Positions 49,701 through 55,838 of a stretch of 64,000 nt of DNA are shown here, piece by piece. A model generated the notes under the pieces. The model saw nothing but the letters and a program-made list of their open reading frames with translations. It searched no databases and had not been told where the DNA came from. The translations under genes and the position numbers were made by a program. Within the stretch, counting starts at the first letter, position 1, and each line of letters starts with the position of its first letter. The stretch is from Blastobasis lacticolella (lineage: Eukaryota; Arthropoda; Insecta; Lepidoptera; Blastobasidae). The DNA is taken from assembly GCA_905147135.1 (NCBI GenBank), contig LR990060.1, forward strand, positions 1,504,001 through 1,568,000, written 5' to 3'.

Positions 49701-51596
49701 TATCGAGGGCAGGCATCTTCATAACTTGCGATTCGCGGACGACATTGTCCTGTTTTCTGAAACCCCGGAACAGCTGAAAACCATGATACGGGAACTTAAT
49801 CATGCCTCTCGATTATACGGACTAGAGATGAATCTAAATAAGACCAAGATCATGACCAATTGCCCCGATACCGCGTTTAAGATCGAAGGGGATAACATCG
49901 TCATTGAAAGGGTACATAAATATGTATATCTCGGTCAATAGGTGGTAATGGGGAATTATTGTGTTTCTGCCAGTGGGTAAGGTCTCCATTGCTTTATGGG
50001 GTGGGGATTTGGGGAATTGTGGCTTTGGAAGTGGAGCGGTATTTGCTTTTTTGCTGCCAGAGCAACATGTTATAGAGGTGGGCAACGCATTGCAATACTC
50101 TTGGTGTAGCTAATGCCTAACGAATGACAGAAAACAAAAAAAATTATGTAAGTTTTACATAAAATACAAACTATGTACAGTGATCATCAGTATTTAGTAC
50201 CCTAGTGGTAGATTGTGAATTAACAATTCTTATATTTTGTTACCAATAGAATATATTAAAGACAATCAATCTAAAAAATTTAATGAATGGGTATTCAAAA
50301 ATGTTATCTAAATATATGTAATTTTACATAAAATGCTATGATACGCCAGCCTATAATGCTATCAGCCTCTAATGTCAATTTAATGTTACATAATGTTAAA
50401 TTCATATTAAACTTTCAACACCATACATCATCTCTATAGTTCGATTCATCATCATCATCTTTCTTTCACACAACCCTATCACTTGTCATCTCTGTACTCA
50501 ATCTGTTTGCCCTCATGTCACCATTCACACAGTCCATCCATCGTTAAGGAACGAGCAAAAAGTTCACCATCATCATCATCTCAGCATCTATCCCAGATTT
50601 TGCCAGTTCTTCTCCACTTCGCCATGTCTTCCGCATCCAACTCAGCAATGTCAATCCATCACTTTTTTATGTTATAAGACAAACAGGCAACATGATGGTG
50701 CATGGTCACCGCCTCTGATGGACATCAGCAACACCAGGGGTGCTACTAATGAGTTGCCCGCGTCTCAAGAGATCTCTAATATATCTTGGTCTCACTATGC
50801 TTTTCTTGTATTTACATTATAACAAACAATCAAAACTCAAGATACACAAAATGCATAAAATTATTATTTTAAATTTAAATTTTAGTAACATTTTAGTAAC
50901 ATGGTCAGGATTGGAGCAAGTGGAGCAATGTGATCTTTCCCCACCCCTACCATACAAGAGCTTGACATTAATTTTTGGAGCAAGTTTTACTCAGGTTTTG
51001 GGTGGTCTGGTCTCAAGTAATTTTATGAAATCATAAGTGTTGTATTGTTTAATTTAAACCTCTTGACAATTGAATCACAATTATTATTAAAGTTGTTTTA
51101 ATTTTCCAAATTCACACACAAACACACCTGCATCCAATAAGAACACATGCCTCTTTGACATTCCGGGCTTTTTTATTTTCTAATATTTGCACATATTGAG
51201 GGTACGCAATAATACGCAGTAATTTTAGGTTTATAATTTATAGTACATACAGAAGTATTTTAAAATTTATTTAACCTCAGGAATTAAAAATCTTAATAAC
51301 TAAACAAAGACAAAGTTTGAACTGTGTCAATGCTCTTCGCACGACAATAAAGCTGTATGGAGCCAATCATTAGTCAATGGGCACTCCTCAACGGTCGTTT
51401 GTTTGAGCAATAGTCATCTCCGCCCACGATAACAAATGTTTTTGATCACGGAAGTACCCATTGGCATACCTGACAACTGACTTGGTTACTATTGTTAATT
51501 CAATGGTTTACCTGGGGAATCTACAGCTACATGGAACGCAACAAGGTTCCTTGCCTCCCTGCCTTCCTCTTGCACCAGCTGCCTGACATCTTCCAT
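10568..51596 (-). CDS. SCAPER: SCAPER homologue, 15 coding exons, 3' end not found in window
   Basis: The gene is recognised from several blocks shared with animal SCAPER. These are an [12 protein letters not shown] start block, an [16 protein letters not shown] block, an [12 protein letters not shown] block, an acidic helix before the coiled coil, a block with [16 protein letters not shown], and LARLLAMQL before [11 protein letters not shown]. Human SCAPER is an ER-associated cyclin A-binding protein of about 1,400 residues with a coiled coil, a C2H2 zinc finger and a helical C-terminal domain. All fifteen exons have GT/AG borders and their phases agree, giving 1,688 codons plus 2 nt. The product is longer than the human one, mainly because of a 2.6-kb exon and a Lys/Ser/Asn-rich insert in exon 12. 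The start is an ATG with an in-frame TGA three codons upstream. Expected after residue 1688 are some 300 further C-terminal residues; I found no exon for them left of 10,568. The zinc finger normally encoded between exons 10 and 11 was not found. The identity is firm; exon borders are inferred from sequence only. Confidence 0.92.
11943..12210 (+). mobile_element. SINE family B, copy 3
   Basis: The head and body are almost identical to the copy at 9,106. It ends in TTTA repeats. Confidence 0.85.
12495..12611. repeat. Perfect 47-bp hairpin built from two SINE B tails
   Basis: The arms 12495-12541 and 12565-12611 are exact reverse complements of 47 bp around a 23-nt loop. Each arm is the SINE B tail (GCGCCATTTAGCCCCAAAG). 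Confidence 0.85.
12634..13613 (+). mobile_element. Interspersed repeat beginning CCCGCCCCGGCTTCGCACGG, copy 1
   Basis: It starts with the GC-rich end found at many places in insect genomes and ends TATAATATTAGTATAGAT. It has no coding capacity. A second copy follows head to tail. Confidence 0.65.
13614..14366 (+). mobile_element. Same repeat, copy 2 in tandem
   Basis: It starts AGCCCGTCCCGGCTTCGCAC and ends ATAATATTAGTGTAGATT. Its body from CCCGTACGTACCCC onward is close to copy 1. A third, interrupted copy lies at 15,655-16,590. Confidence 0.65.
14620..14920 (+). mobile_element. SINE family A, diverged copy
   Basis: The head is decayed (AACGTAAGCGAGAGG) but the body from GTACCAATGACTCTT onward is recognisable. 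Confidence 0.7.
15074..17093. mobile_element. Long inverted-repeat element (about 450-bp arms)
   Basis: Arms 15074-15524 and 16622-17093 are near-identical reverse complements; the right arm has about 25 extra bases. The 1.1-kb spacer is made of other repeats. The flanks are two halves of one LINE-tail repeat (14,965-15,070 and 17,100-17,235; intact reference at 33,757-34,005). The whole block therefore looks like a single insertion into that repeat. Confidence 0.85.
16116..16445 (+). mobile_element. SINE family A inside another repeat
   Basis: The head is truncated to the last bases of the tRNA-like part. Near 16,171-16,226 a stretch of the SINE is present in both orientations, forming a 25-bp-stem hairpin. 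It lies in the spacer of the large inverted repeat at 15,074-17,093. Confidence 0.75.
18085..18345 (-). mobile_element. Repeat with CR1-like tail, copy 1
   Basis: It contains the shared tail and a body with TGCTCTGGCAGCAAAAAGGC. Copies of the same body lie at 47,821-48,035 and 49,945-50,120. Confidence 0.75.
19115..19340 (-). mobile_element. SINE family B, reverse copy
   Basis: It has a full body with the reverse of the Gly-like head (CGGCCGGGAATCGAACAC). Confidence 0.8.
20385..20640 (-). mobile_element. SINE family A, reverse copy
   Basis: It reads from TTGGCGTTAATGTCCCGG to CATTGGTACATGG; the tRNA-like head is missing. Confidence 0.75.
21611..21725 (-). CDS. SCAPER: SCAPER exon 14
   Basis: This exon encodes residues 1586-1624 ([20 protein letters not shown] to LARLLAMQL). 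The end aligns with LMDLLIHQL of human SCAPER and runs straight into exon 15 at the equivalent position. The acceptor is CACCCAG and the donor is CTG|GTGAGT. Confidence 0.82.
21790..22205 (+). mobile_element. Repeat with GGGTCTAAGTCCAC end, copy 1
   Basis: It ends in a short palindrome of CCGCTGGATCCAG. A longer reverse copy lies at 34,790-35,410. It is non-coding. Confidence 0.6.
22328..22388. repeat. Hairpin in SCAPER intron 13
   Basis: TTTATCATCATAACTTATGT and its near-exact inverse (CCTAAGTTATGATGATAAAG) face each other across a few bases. The function is unknown. Confidence 0.75.
22456..22559 (-). CDS. SCAPER: SCAPER exon 13
   Basis: This exon encodes residues 1552-1585 plus two bases ([20 protein letters not shown] to DGGILLTG). 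It is weakly similar to the AAGGLTALEHILQAV helix that begins the C-terminal domain of SCAPER. The call rests on phase agreement with both neighbours, the GT/AG borders (CATCAG and GGCAG|GTTAGT) and GC-rich coding composition. Confidence 0.72.
22680..22915 (-). mobile_element. SINE family B, reverse copy near SCAPER exon 13
   Basis: It runs from the tail ACAAATTCATACAGCGCC to the head CTCGACCGGGAATTGAACC. Confidence 0.8.
23407..23526. repeat. Perfect 26-bp inverted repeat in SCAPER intron 12
   Basis: Arms 23407-23432 and 23501-23526 (GTTCCGGGTTTCCTACCGCG) are exact reverse complements with a 68-nt loop. It starts 55 nt after the exon 12 donor. Confidence 0.85.
23582..24272 (-). CDS. SCAPER: SCAPER exon 12 with Lys/Ser/Asn-rich insert
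   Basis: This exon encodes residues 1321-1551. It begins [11 protein letters not shown] and contains [14 protein letters not shown]. About 170 low-complexity, highly charged residues rich in Lys, Asn, Ser, Glu and Thr follow, with several KKxKKxK clusters. It ends [18 protein letters not shown], which aligns with LDRTLGEITRILEK of human SCAPER. The insert is absent from the vertebrate protein, looks disordered and carries possible nuclear-localisation-like basic clusters. The donor is AAG|GTAAGT; a perfect 26-bp inverted repeat lies 55 nt inside the downstream intron. Confidence 0.84.
24704..24852 (-). CDS. SCAPER: SCAPER exon 11
   Basis: This exon encodes residues 1272-1320 plus two bases: [20 protein letters not shown], then a basic run [19 protein letters not shown]. 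The basic run aligns with EERQKNKKKAKKIKARM, which in human SCAPER follows the zinc finger. It joins exon 10 in phase 0, so about 85 residues that include the zinc finger in vertebrates would be skipped. The acceptor is CTCCGCAG and the donor is CCAC|GTAAGT. Confidence 0.82.
24997..30538 (-). repeat. 131-bp satellite made from SCAPER exon 10 tail plus its 5' splice site
   Basis: About 42 tandem units of 131 bp fill 5.5 kb of SCAPER intron 10; three units are 125 bp because one hexamer is missing. Read in gene orientation, each unit holds the last 66 nt of exon 10 from CTCGAGTGCC to CCCGCGAGACAG, then GTGAGGGCTGG, then a run of TATGGC/TGTGGC-type hexamers, then GACGGGTCACAGTGCATAGG. Units are nearly identical; most variation is in the hexamer run. 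The true exon end at 30539-30604 is the first member, making 43 in all. Each unit keeps the GT donor. The unit length is not a multiple of three and every frame is closed within about one unit, so the array is not coding. Confidence 0.95.
30539..30712 (-). CDS. SCAPER: SCAPER exon 10 (coiled coil), source of the 131-bp satellite
   Basis: Exactly 58 codons encode residues 1214-1271. [19 protein letters not shown] aligns with human ERLAALTAAQQEAMEEL, and [20 protein letters not shown] aligns with the IQLKHDESIRRHMEQIEQRKE segment. The exon is phase 0 on both sides, with acceptor CCCCCAG and donor CAG|GTGAGG. Its last 66 nt and donor are the unit amplified in the satellite immediately downstream. 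Its first 26 nt with the acceptor have degenerate copies upstream. The acceptor's upstream tract is an unusual TATC repeat followed by a run of seven C. Confidence 0.9.
30821..30990 (-). repeat. Degenerate copies of SCAPER exon 10 start plus acceptor
   Basis: The first 26 nt of exon 10 (end of exon in plus orientation AGGCGGGACTTTACGCCTTC, at 30690) recurs at 30821, 30889 and 30964 with changes. The copy at 30964 keeps the CAG|GCGGAAGG junction. An ACACAAAACAGAGAAGGAAC linker separates the copies. Confidence 0.75.
31167..32927 (+). mobile_element. hAT-type element remnant (ZBED5/Buster-like)
   Basis: The ends are related inverted repeats: CAGGGACTCCCAAAGTGG on the left and, reverse-complemented, CAGGGATCCCCAAACTA on the right. 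Inside, 32133-32417 encodes about 94 residues including [13 protein letters not shown] and [10 protein letters not shown], the dimerisation region at the C-terminus of hAT transposases. The rest of the transposase is missing. The element interrupts a SINE fragment at its right end, and I see no clean 8-bp target duplication. Confidence 0.8.
32072..32417 (+). pseudogene. hAT transposase C-terminal fragment
   Basis: The open part covers the hAT C-terminal dimerisation motif (FPSSYLVE) and the residues after it. The catalytic core upstream is absent, so this cannot be an active transposase. Confidence 0.75.
32929..33022 (+). mobile_element. SINE family A 3' fragment beside the hAT element
   Basis: It begins CTACTGTAATTACCTGATC exactly where the hAT element ends and runs to ACGCAAAGATG. 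Confidence 0.65.
33374..33446 (+). tRNA. tRNA-Lys (CTT)
   Basis: A complete 73-nt cloverleaf is present: acceptor stem GCCCGGC with TTGGGC before the discriminator base, A box TAGCTCAGTCGG, anticodon CTT at 33407-33409, and B box GGTTCGAGCCC. A T-run terminator for RNA polymerase III starts a few bases after the 3' end. CCA is not encoded, as expected in eukaryotes. It lies in SCAPER intron 9 on the opposite strand and is not followed by SINE sequence, so it looks like a real tRNA gene. Confidence 0.95.
33750..34010 (+). mobile_element. LINE-tail repeat, intact reference copy
   Basis: It runs from GTGGTGCCCGGCAGAGTAG through GTAGACTGGAAAATGGGCAG to CAGTGGACTGTTATGGGCTG. Other copies are split or reversed at 11,065-11,335, 7,195-7,290 and around 15.0/17.1 kb. 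Confidence 0.65.
34273..34443 (-). CDS. SCAPER: SCAPER exon 9 (coiled coil)
   Basis: Exactly 57 codons encode residues 1157-1213 ([20 protein letters not shown]... to ERDHAAREK). This aligns with the KRALEAERQARVEELLMKRK to EDAARERARD part of human SCAPER. It is very GC-rich and Ala/Arg-rich inside poly-A/T-rich introns. The acceptor is TCCCAG and the donor is AAG|GTTGGT. Confidence 0.88.
34790..35410 (-). mobile_element. Repeat with GGGTCTAAGTCCAC end, copy 2
   Basis: This is the reverse copy, including CCAGCAGAGTGGACTTAGAC and GGGATCCCAGTATTTCGGGG. Confidence 0.6.
35488..36130 (-). repeat. Degenerate tandem copies of SCAPER exon 8 tail plus donor
   Basis: Three copies of the end of exon 8 start at 35488, 35789 and 36067, spaced about 280-325 bp from each other and from the true exon at 36392. 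Each repeats the codons for the [11 protein letters not shown] end followed by a GT donor (GTAAAA, GTGAGA, GTGAGA). GT-rich intron sequence with TATATGGTGTG separates them. A fourth trace lacking the donor starts near 34613. The copies have several substitutions and are not open exons. Confidence 0.85.
36392..36550 (-). CDS. SCAPER: SCAPER exon 8 (coiled coil, conserved EIAFI block)
   Basis: Exactly 53 codons encode residues 1104-1156. The sequence [20 protein letters not shown] matches human AIVKKAQEEEAKVNEIAFIN very closely and is the strongest coiled-coil landmark. The exon is phase 0 on both sides, with acceptor CACCAG and donor CTG|GTAAGA. The last 45-65 nt of this exon together with its donor recur three times, degenerate, in the downstream intron (see the repeat at 35,488-36,130). 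Confidence 0.9.
36580..37216. mobile_element. MITE family with TATAATARGACCACG ends, copy 1
   Basis: The ends are ATAATAAGACCACGCTAAG and TTATCGTGGTCCTATTATA. The core GGGCAAAACAATTAAA is shared with the copies at 40,727 and 62,165. An unrelated 250-bp stretch is inserted near 36,890-37,140. Confidence 0.75.
37396..37672 (+). mobile_element. SINE family A near SCAPER exon 7
   Basis: It has a head with GGTCTAACGGTTAAGAG and a body ending at CTGATCTGCCAAATCCT, about 15 nt before the exon 7 donor. Confidence 0.75.
37686..37775 (-). CDS. SCAPER: SCAPER exon 7 (coiled coil)
   Basis: Exactly 30 codons encode residues 1074-1103 ([20 protein letters not shown]...), another heptad-rich segment. It aligns with the EELLDQRRRMMEEK part of human SCAPER. 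The exon is phase 0 on both sides; the acceptor is TTCCAG and the donor is AAG|GTATTG. A SINE ends within about 15 bp of the donor side. Confidence 0.86.
37885..38140 (-). mobile_element. SINE family B, reverse copy near SCAPER exon 7
   Basis: It carries a complete head and body in reverse and lies between SCAPER exons 6 and 7. Confidence 0.8.
38403..38475 (-). mobile_element. SINE family B tail fragment
   Basis: Only the last 70 bp of the family, CACACAGCGCCATCTAGCCC and onward, remain. It sits beside the exon 6 donor. Confidence 0.65.
38530..38632 (-). CDS. SCAPER: SCAPER exon 6 (coiled coil)
   Basis: This exon encodes residues 1039-1073 ([20 protein letters not shown]...), a strongly charged Arg/Glu/Ala/Lys helix that forms part of the long coiled coil. 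The first codon is split with exon 5. The acceptor is TCCCAG and the donor is AAG|GTGAGT. A GT-rich microsatellite lies directly in the downstream intron. Confidence 0.87.
39115..39350 (-). mobile_element. Repeat family T3, copy 2, beside SCAPER exon 5 donor
   Basis: This is the same repeat as at 4,205-4,470 in SCAPER orientation. Its first bases lie about ten nucleotides after the exon 5 donor. Confidence 0.7.
39360..39435 (-). CDS. SCAPER: SCAPER exon 5
   Basis: This 76-nt exon encodes residues 1014-1038 plus two bases and reads [19 protein letters not shown]. It corresponds to the HEKLSSPSRKR block that starts the coiled coil in vertebrates. The donor is AAG|GTAATT. A repeat that also occurs at 4,215-4,460 begins only about ten bases inside the downstream intron, so just the donor itself separates the exon from a transposon. 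Confidence 0.83.
39470..39670 (+). mobile_element. RTE LINE 3' end with GAT-repeat tail
   Basis: The plus strand carries the end of an RTE frame and finishes in GATGATGATGATG, the short tandem tail typical of RTE elements. Related ends occur at about 19,330-19,400, 47,470-47,590, 50,560-50,670 and 53,235-53,400 in various orientations. Confidence 0.65.
39692..39840 (+). mobile_element. LINE tail family T2
   Basis: It contains GGTGGCAACCAAGCTTACGG, CTGATGGTAAGCAGTCACCG and CAATACCAGGGGCATCACCC. Related pieces lie at 5,800-5,885, 20,106-20,165, 24,960-24,995, 42,772-42,820 and 53,178-53,245. Confidence 0.7.
40727..41081. mobile_element. Same MITE family, copy 2
   Basis: It carries both ends and the core. 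It lies within the fold-back region at 40,490-42,550. Confidence 0.75.
41517..41850 (-). mobile_element. SINE family A, reverse copy with head
   Basis: This is a near-full copy in reverse, including the tRNA-like head (CTTACGAGTCGGATAC, GGCCACCGACGC). It lies inside the fold-back region at 40,490-42,550. Confidence 0.75.
42818..42950 (+). repeat. 5S rRNA-derived sequence, copy 2
   Basis: It has the same 5S-like core (ACCTAGGTTAAGCAATG, GGATGGGTAACCG) and the same tail as at 54,209. A tail-only piece occurs in reverse near 11,395-11,430. A shared core plus tail means a dispersed family. Confidence 0.75.
43605..43779 (-). CDS. SCAPER: SCAPER exon 4
   Basis: This exon encodes residues 956-1013 plus one base. 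It begins [10 protein letters not shown] and contains [16 protein letters not shown], which aligns with the DWNDVLADYEARESWRQNTSW region of human SCAPER just before the coiled coil. The acceptor is CCCCAG|ACGG and the donor is CAG|GTTAGT. A SINE of the Thr-tRNA-like family lies about 50 bp upstream of the acceptor. Confidence 0.85.
43832..44172 (+). mobile_element. SINE family A near SCAPER exon 4
   Basis: It has a head with GGTCCGACTCGTACC, B box GGTTCGAAACC and the usual body. Confidence 0.75.
44300..44415 (+). mobile_element. CR1-like LINE tail fragment
   Basis: It contains GGTGTTGCTAATGTTCAT and CCATCAGGTGGCCTGTTGGC. It ends about 20 nt from the donor of SCAPER exon 3. Confidence 0.7.
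44436..47057 (-). CDS. SCAPER: SCAPER exon 3, giant exon for disordered S/T-P-rich region
   Basis: This single 2,622-nt exon encodes residues 82-955 and is in phase 0 at both ends. The first 60 residues finish the conserved N-terminal domain ([12 protein letters not shown], then a W-E-I/R-K-T segment as in vertebrates). From about residue 158 there is a run of short repeats of the form SGKxSP or TGKxSP, giving seven Ser-Pro or Thr-Pro sites in about 50 residues. The bulk is acidic, Ser/Lys-rich and probably disordered. Near the end, [10 protein letters not shown] resembles the EGW-TV block of human SCAPER. The last 60 residues form an acidic helix ([17 protein letters not shown]...) that matches the segment before the human coiled coil. 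The clustered S/T-P sites fit a protein that binds a cyclin-CDK complex, but their use is an inference. Confidence 0.93.
47632..47789 (-). CDS. SCAPER: SCAPER exon 2
   Basis: This exon encodes residues 29-81. The first part is a GC-rich, low-complexity Arg/Ala/Gly/Pro linker. The end is the conserved block [19 protein letters not shown], which corresponds to the RARYWAFLFDNLRRA block of vertebrate SCAPER and continues into exon 3 as IGEIYNTVE. The acceptor is CACCCAG and the donor is GCT|GTGAGT. Its GC content is far above the AT-rich introns around it. A LINE tail begins only about 30 bp upstream of the acceptor. Confidence 0.9.
47821..48035 (-). mobile_element. Repeat with CR1-like tail, copy 2
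   Basis: This is close to the copy at 18,085 in sequence and orientation. It lies just upstream of the SCAPER exon 2 acceptor. Confidence 0.75.
49350..49941 (+). pseudogene. RTE-clade LINE reverse transcriptase fragment
   Basis: About 190 codons of the reverse transcriptase palm are open: [12 protein letters not shown], then [15 protein letters not shown], then [12 protein letters not shown] carrying the catalytic FADD box, then [13 protein letters not shown] and YVYLGQ. These are RTE-clade motifs. The endonuclease and the C-terminus are missing, and another repeat abuts after YLGQ. Confidence 0.88.
49945..50120 (+). mobile_element. Repeat with CR1-like tail, copy 3
   Basis: This is the same body in forward orientation, directly abutting the RTE fragment and probably inserted into it. 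Confidence 0.7.
51512..51596 (-). CDS. SCAPER: SCAPER exon 1 (start codon)
   Basis: This exon encodes residues 1-28, beginning [17 protein letters not shown], and leaves one base of codon 29. The [12 protein letters not shown] stretch matches the conserved N-terminal helix of SCAPER, which in the human protein starts about a dozen residues from the initiator, so this ATG is the likely true start. An in-frame TGA lies three codons upstream, which rules out a longer open frame here. The donor is CAG|GTAAAC. A 5' untranslated exon further right is possible and cannot be seen. Confidence 0.88.
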
Positions 51597-53898
51597 TTCA
51601 GATCAAGTCGAAAATCCAAAATTTTCGAACAAAACAAATACCAGTAGAATGCATTACAATGTTTTCGAGCGCAAGACACTAATAACCCAACTCATAGTCG
51701 ATTAGAAGCACTGAGACGTTATGTAAAAATACATAAGCAATAGAACAATATATTAAAAGCGCGTATTTCATAAAAATATTGCAAAACGAAAAATAATTTG
51801 ACGGGTATTTTCATAACAAATCGCGCTAATGACAGTTGCCCTTGCCTTGCCATCCGGAGTTGCTAATAAAAAAAATATTAACTACCAAACGTCAAAATCG
51901 TCTATGGTCATATTTAAAGGATAGATACTCATGATAGGATTATGTCAGGCAGCATTGAGTGGTATATGAAAGCCCTTCCACACAACACCATTTTAGGTAA
52001 TCTCATCATCTTTCTAGATTGGCAATCAAATGAGCCGTTTTTAAGGCTCGCTTCCTAAAAATTTTCCATAGCTAGTGCTCTAATGACAGGGTACATTAGT
52101 ATAATTCCTTGGCTGTATGGTATTGACATTGCGTTTTTTGCGAGTAGACGTATCCAAAGCAACATCTAATAATCGAGCTGCACATTTTAAATTATTTAAA
52201 AATTGTATATAGCTTGACCAGCGACAGAGGTGACCTGTCAACCGTGGCGCTAGTTCTGCATTTTGTGTAGCAACATCGGAAGTAGTTTAATCTGTAATCA
52301 AATTCATATGACGCTATAAGAATGTCAGATGGACAGTGATGTGATCGTACATTTTTACATATCGATATATTTTTTCATTAAATAAAACGTTGAGTAAATA
52401 ATAAATATTACTTATTTATGTTCCCGTATACATACATCCTATCCTACTAATATTATATGGATGGATGGATGCACTTATGTTACTCCTTCACGCAGCTAAT
52501 ATATTATTTTGATAAAATTACTTAATTATCACTTCTTATTATTGATAAATAACATAAAGCTTATAATATGCCTAAAATAGCACGTTGGCGTTGGGAAAAA
52601 AATTGCCGCAGGAATTTCCGCAATGTAAAATCGAATTCTACGCAGACGCAAGACACAAAAGCAGATGCGAACAAAATCTAGTACTGCATATATAGGTTCA
52701 TAAAATCATGCATACCTACCTAAGAAATATCGGAGAAGTTAAGGTGGTTCGTCACCTATACTAAATTTCTCTTACCATTCTTTCATTCGTTTGAGTATGT
52801 TATTATATTACGGTTTATATTCTTAGTAAATGTATCGGTATAAAATAAAGCATTTAAAAACAGCGCAATTCGCCGTTTGGCGTTGTTTTGTGATTTTATT
52901 ATATTTATGTTTTTTGCTTTATTTTATATTATTAACATGTAGAAATCCATTTTACGCTTAATTGGATACATATACTAAAGACTAATTGCACGTACATTAA
53001 AAACTTCAAACCCTTGAAAGAATGTACAACTATCAGTCATAATCAAAATCTGTTTCTAAACATTCAAAGTCTTCGATGTATATCGTCATCATCACAATAA
53101 AATTTCCATTTTTGTTTAAACATTTATTCATCAACGTCATAGCGCTTATCCCGGACTCTGCCAGGGTCCGCTTCCCTACACATGGTGACTGCTTACCATC
53201 AGGCGGGCCGTAAGCTTGTTTTCCAACTAAGTGGTATAAAAAAAAATCGCCCAGTCTATGCCATCCTCGCGTCGTAAGCCATTGGCTTTCGCTTCCGACT
53301 CAGCGATGGCAATCCAAGGGTTCTTGAGCCGCCCACGGGGTCTCCTTCCTGATACCGGCAGGTTCAGGCACCTTTTCCCCGTGTATCCCTGGGGTTTACG
53401 CAACCGCAAATTTTTAGCTATAAGATGCTATAACTTTTGTTAGTGTAAGTCTTGTTGGCCGTCCTAAATAAATAAATAAATACTAGCGCAGGCGAGCCCC
53501 CTCGACCTTATTCGCGGTATCACTTTATAATTTTAATTTAGTTTTAGTAAGTAAGTAAGTAAAAACTCTTTATTGCACACATATTATAAGACAATATACA
53601 AAAATCAGCATAATATACATGCGCGCAAACGCGGTCTTATCGCTTTAAAAAGTGAAATCGCTTTAAGTAAAATCTTTTTTTTTTATCGGTGGTCACTTTA
53701 CTAAATTATGTAGTTTAGTTAAATGTAGCCAATTCTCTAATGCGGAAGTTTCAAATTTTTTTTTCAATTGTATGTAAAAATTTGAGTCAAATGAAACAAA
53801 ACGATGAAAAAATGTTGAAATATCTCAAGAACCAAAAAGTTATGAGACTTTAAAGTTGCGATTGCAAGAATAATTTCATTAGGGGCGTGAATTCGTGC

Positions 53899-54458
53899 GT
53901 GACGTCACCATGCCGGCATCCCGCCCGCCACTATGGGGCTACCCATACACTGAAACTCTGAGTGACCATATCTTCGGAACCGTAATAGCTAGACACTTGA
54001 ACCACTAGACACAAAATGTGTGTTATTATGGCCGCTATAACAACAAATAATAATAATAGTCATTAAATAAAAATAAAGGGGAGTCTCCATACATAAAATG
54101 TGATTTTAAAGGCGTTTCAGATAAATTTAGTTTTTCTCTATGGCCTAGATGGTAAAACTTACAAGCGTCACACTTTGGGAGAGCGGCACTAATCATAGTG
54201 GCAGCGTCCTTGCGAGACCGATAACCGAGGTTAAGCAATGTTTGCTATGTTCGGGAACAGGATGGGTGACCGTTTCGTAGTTTGAGGCTAGTCTAACTGC
54301 TACGAGCTCGCCACTCGTTAGGTGCACCTAACAACACATATTCTGTGTTTAGTAGTTCAAGTGTCTAGCTATTACGGTTCCGAAGATACAGTCACTAAGA
54401 AATTCAGTGTATGGGTAGCCCCATAGTGGCGGGCGGGCTGCCGGCCTGGTGACGTCAC
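53899..54458. mobile_element. Inverted-repeat element with GTGACGTCAC ends and a 5S-like core
   Basis: Imperfect arms of about 120 bp (53899-54020 and 54330-54458) share GTGACGTCAC, the CCACTATGGGGCTACCCATA block and CGGAACCGTAATAGCTAGAC. The centre contains the 5S-derived stretch. Confidence 0.8.
54209..54330 (+). repeat. 5S rRNA-derived sequence, copy 1
   Basis: ACCGAGGTTAAGCAATG and GGAACAGGATGGGTGACCG match the 5S rRNA internal control region (ACCGAAGTTAAGCAACG, GGATGGGTGACCG). The 5' part of 5S is missing and a non-5S tail (TTTCGTAGTTTGAGGCTAG to ACTCGTTAGGTG) follows. It is a retroposed derivative, not a 5S gene. Confidence 0.8.
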
Positions 54459-54712
54459 AACTAGATCGCGGCAGCAATAATTTTGCGAAAAAACATGTAA
54501 TCTTAAATATTGTATAGCTCAGTCATTTATGGACGGATATCAATTTTTTTTTGTACTGGCTTGTTAGTTTTGATCTATATTTTACCACTATGTGATTAAA
54601 TATGGCAATATTGATATTAGGAAACTTCCTCATTCTCTTGTTTAAAAAATCCTGTTGTTTACATGCACAAGTTCTAGTCAAGTGATGGTGATGAATTAAT
54701 ACCAATAGGTTA

Positions 54713-55837
54713 TTTAATTTATTTATTTATTTAAGTAAGGTACACCTGCAGAACACATATTGTTACGTCATAAACATTTACATTACATTAAATTTATTCT
54801 AATACGAGTCCCATATTGGTGACACAACATTCTCGTTCAGTGTCATTTAAAACAAAATAAAATAAAGAAAAAGGAATTTAGTATAAACTATACATTAAAA
54901 ATTTAAATAATGTTAAACAAAGCAACTTAAACTGTAAAAAATCATAAACAAACTTTTTGAAACTGCCAAGAAAATTGGAAAAGTGATCAATTTGTGACGA
55001 TTTTTGTTGGAATCCGTTAGGAGGCAGGAGAGTGAGATCCAATATTCGTCCTGGCTATTGAATTACTTGTTAAGATTCGAGGCATCGGTTTTCTAGGTAA
55101 GTTAAATGGTACACTTAATGAGAAGTGTTCTAGAAGGTCGCTGCAGCCAGTATGCCTATTGAGCATTTTAAAGAGCAGCGACAGATCGTGCGCAGTGCGG
55201 CGTTTCCGCAACGATACCATTCTAAAATGCAGACAGCGCTGCTCGTATGGACGTCGGTATGAAATTTCTGGTAATATGTAGGCGATGTGTCGGGTAAAGG
55301 ACCTTTGTATACTTTCAATTCTTTGTGAATGAACTGCATAACTGGGATTCCAAACTGATGAAGCAAAGTCTAGATGAGTGCGTACTAAGGTATTATACAA
55401 GTTTATTTTAGTGTTGATTTTAAAAGTTTTTGTATTGCGTTTAATAAACCTAGTGCTTGTGCAGATCGTTTAACTATGTTATTGATGTGACAGGTGAATT
55501 TCAGTTTAGTATCTAAAGTGACTCCGAGGTCTCTGATTTCACTGACTTCATTCAGAATCTCGCCCCCAATATGGTAAACAGAAGATATGTGTGTCTTTTT
55601 AGAAGTGAATTTAATATGAAAGCATTTTTTGGCATTTATCACCATGCCATTCGCAGTACACCAATTACTCAATCTTACCAAATCCTGTTGCATTAATATG
55701 GAATCTGAAGAAGTTTTGATTGTTGTAAATATTTTTAAGTCATCTGCGAATAGGGAGTACTTGCAGTGATGTAATTGAGATGTTAAGTCATTAATGAATA
55801 ATGAAAACAACACAGGGCCCAGATGCGAGCCTTGCCT
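54713..55837 (-). pseudogene. Jockey-type LINE fragment with tail
   Basis: Read on the minus strand it starts QGSHLGPVLFSLFINDL, then YSLFADDLKIF with the catalytic box, then a second block with LDFASSVWNPSY and a basic C-terminus. A frameshift near 55,400 separates the two blocks. After the stop comes an AT-rich trailer ending in AAAT repeats at about 54,713. It is 5'-truncated. Confidence 0.85.
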
Positions 55838-55838
55838 T

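Noticed and set aside
54209..54290. 5S rRNA gene
   Set aside because: The 5' third is missing, the middle has changed, and it shares a non-5S tail with the copy at 42,818.
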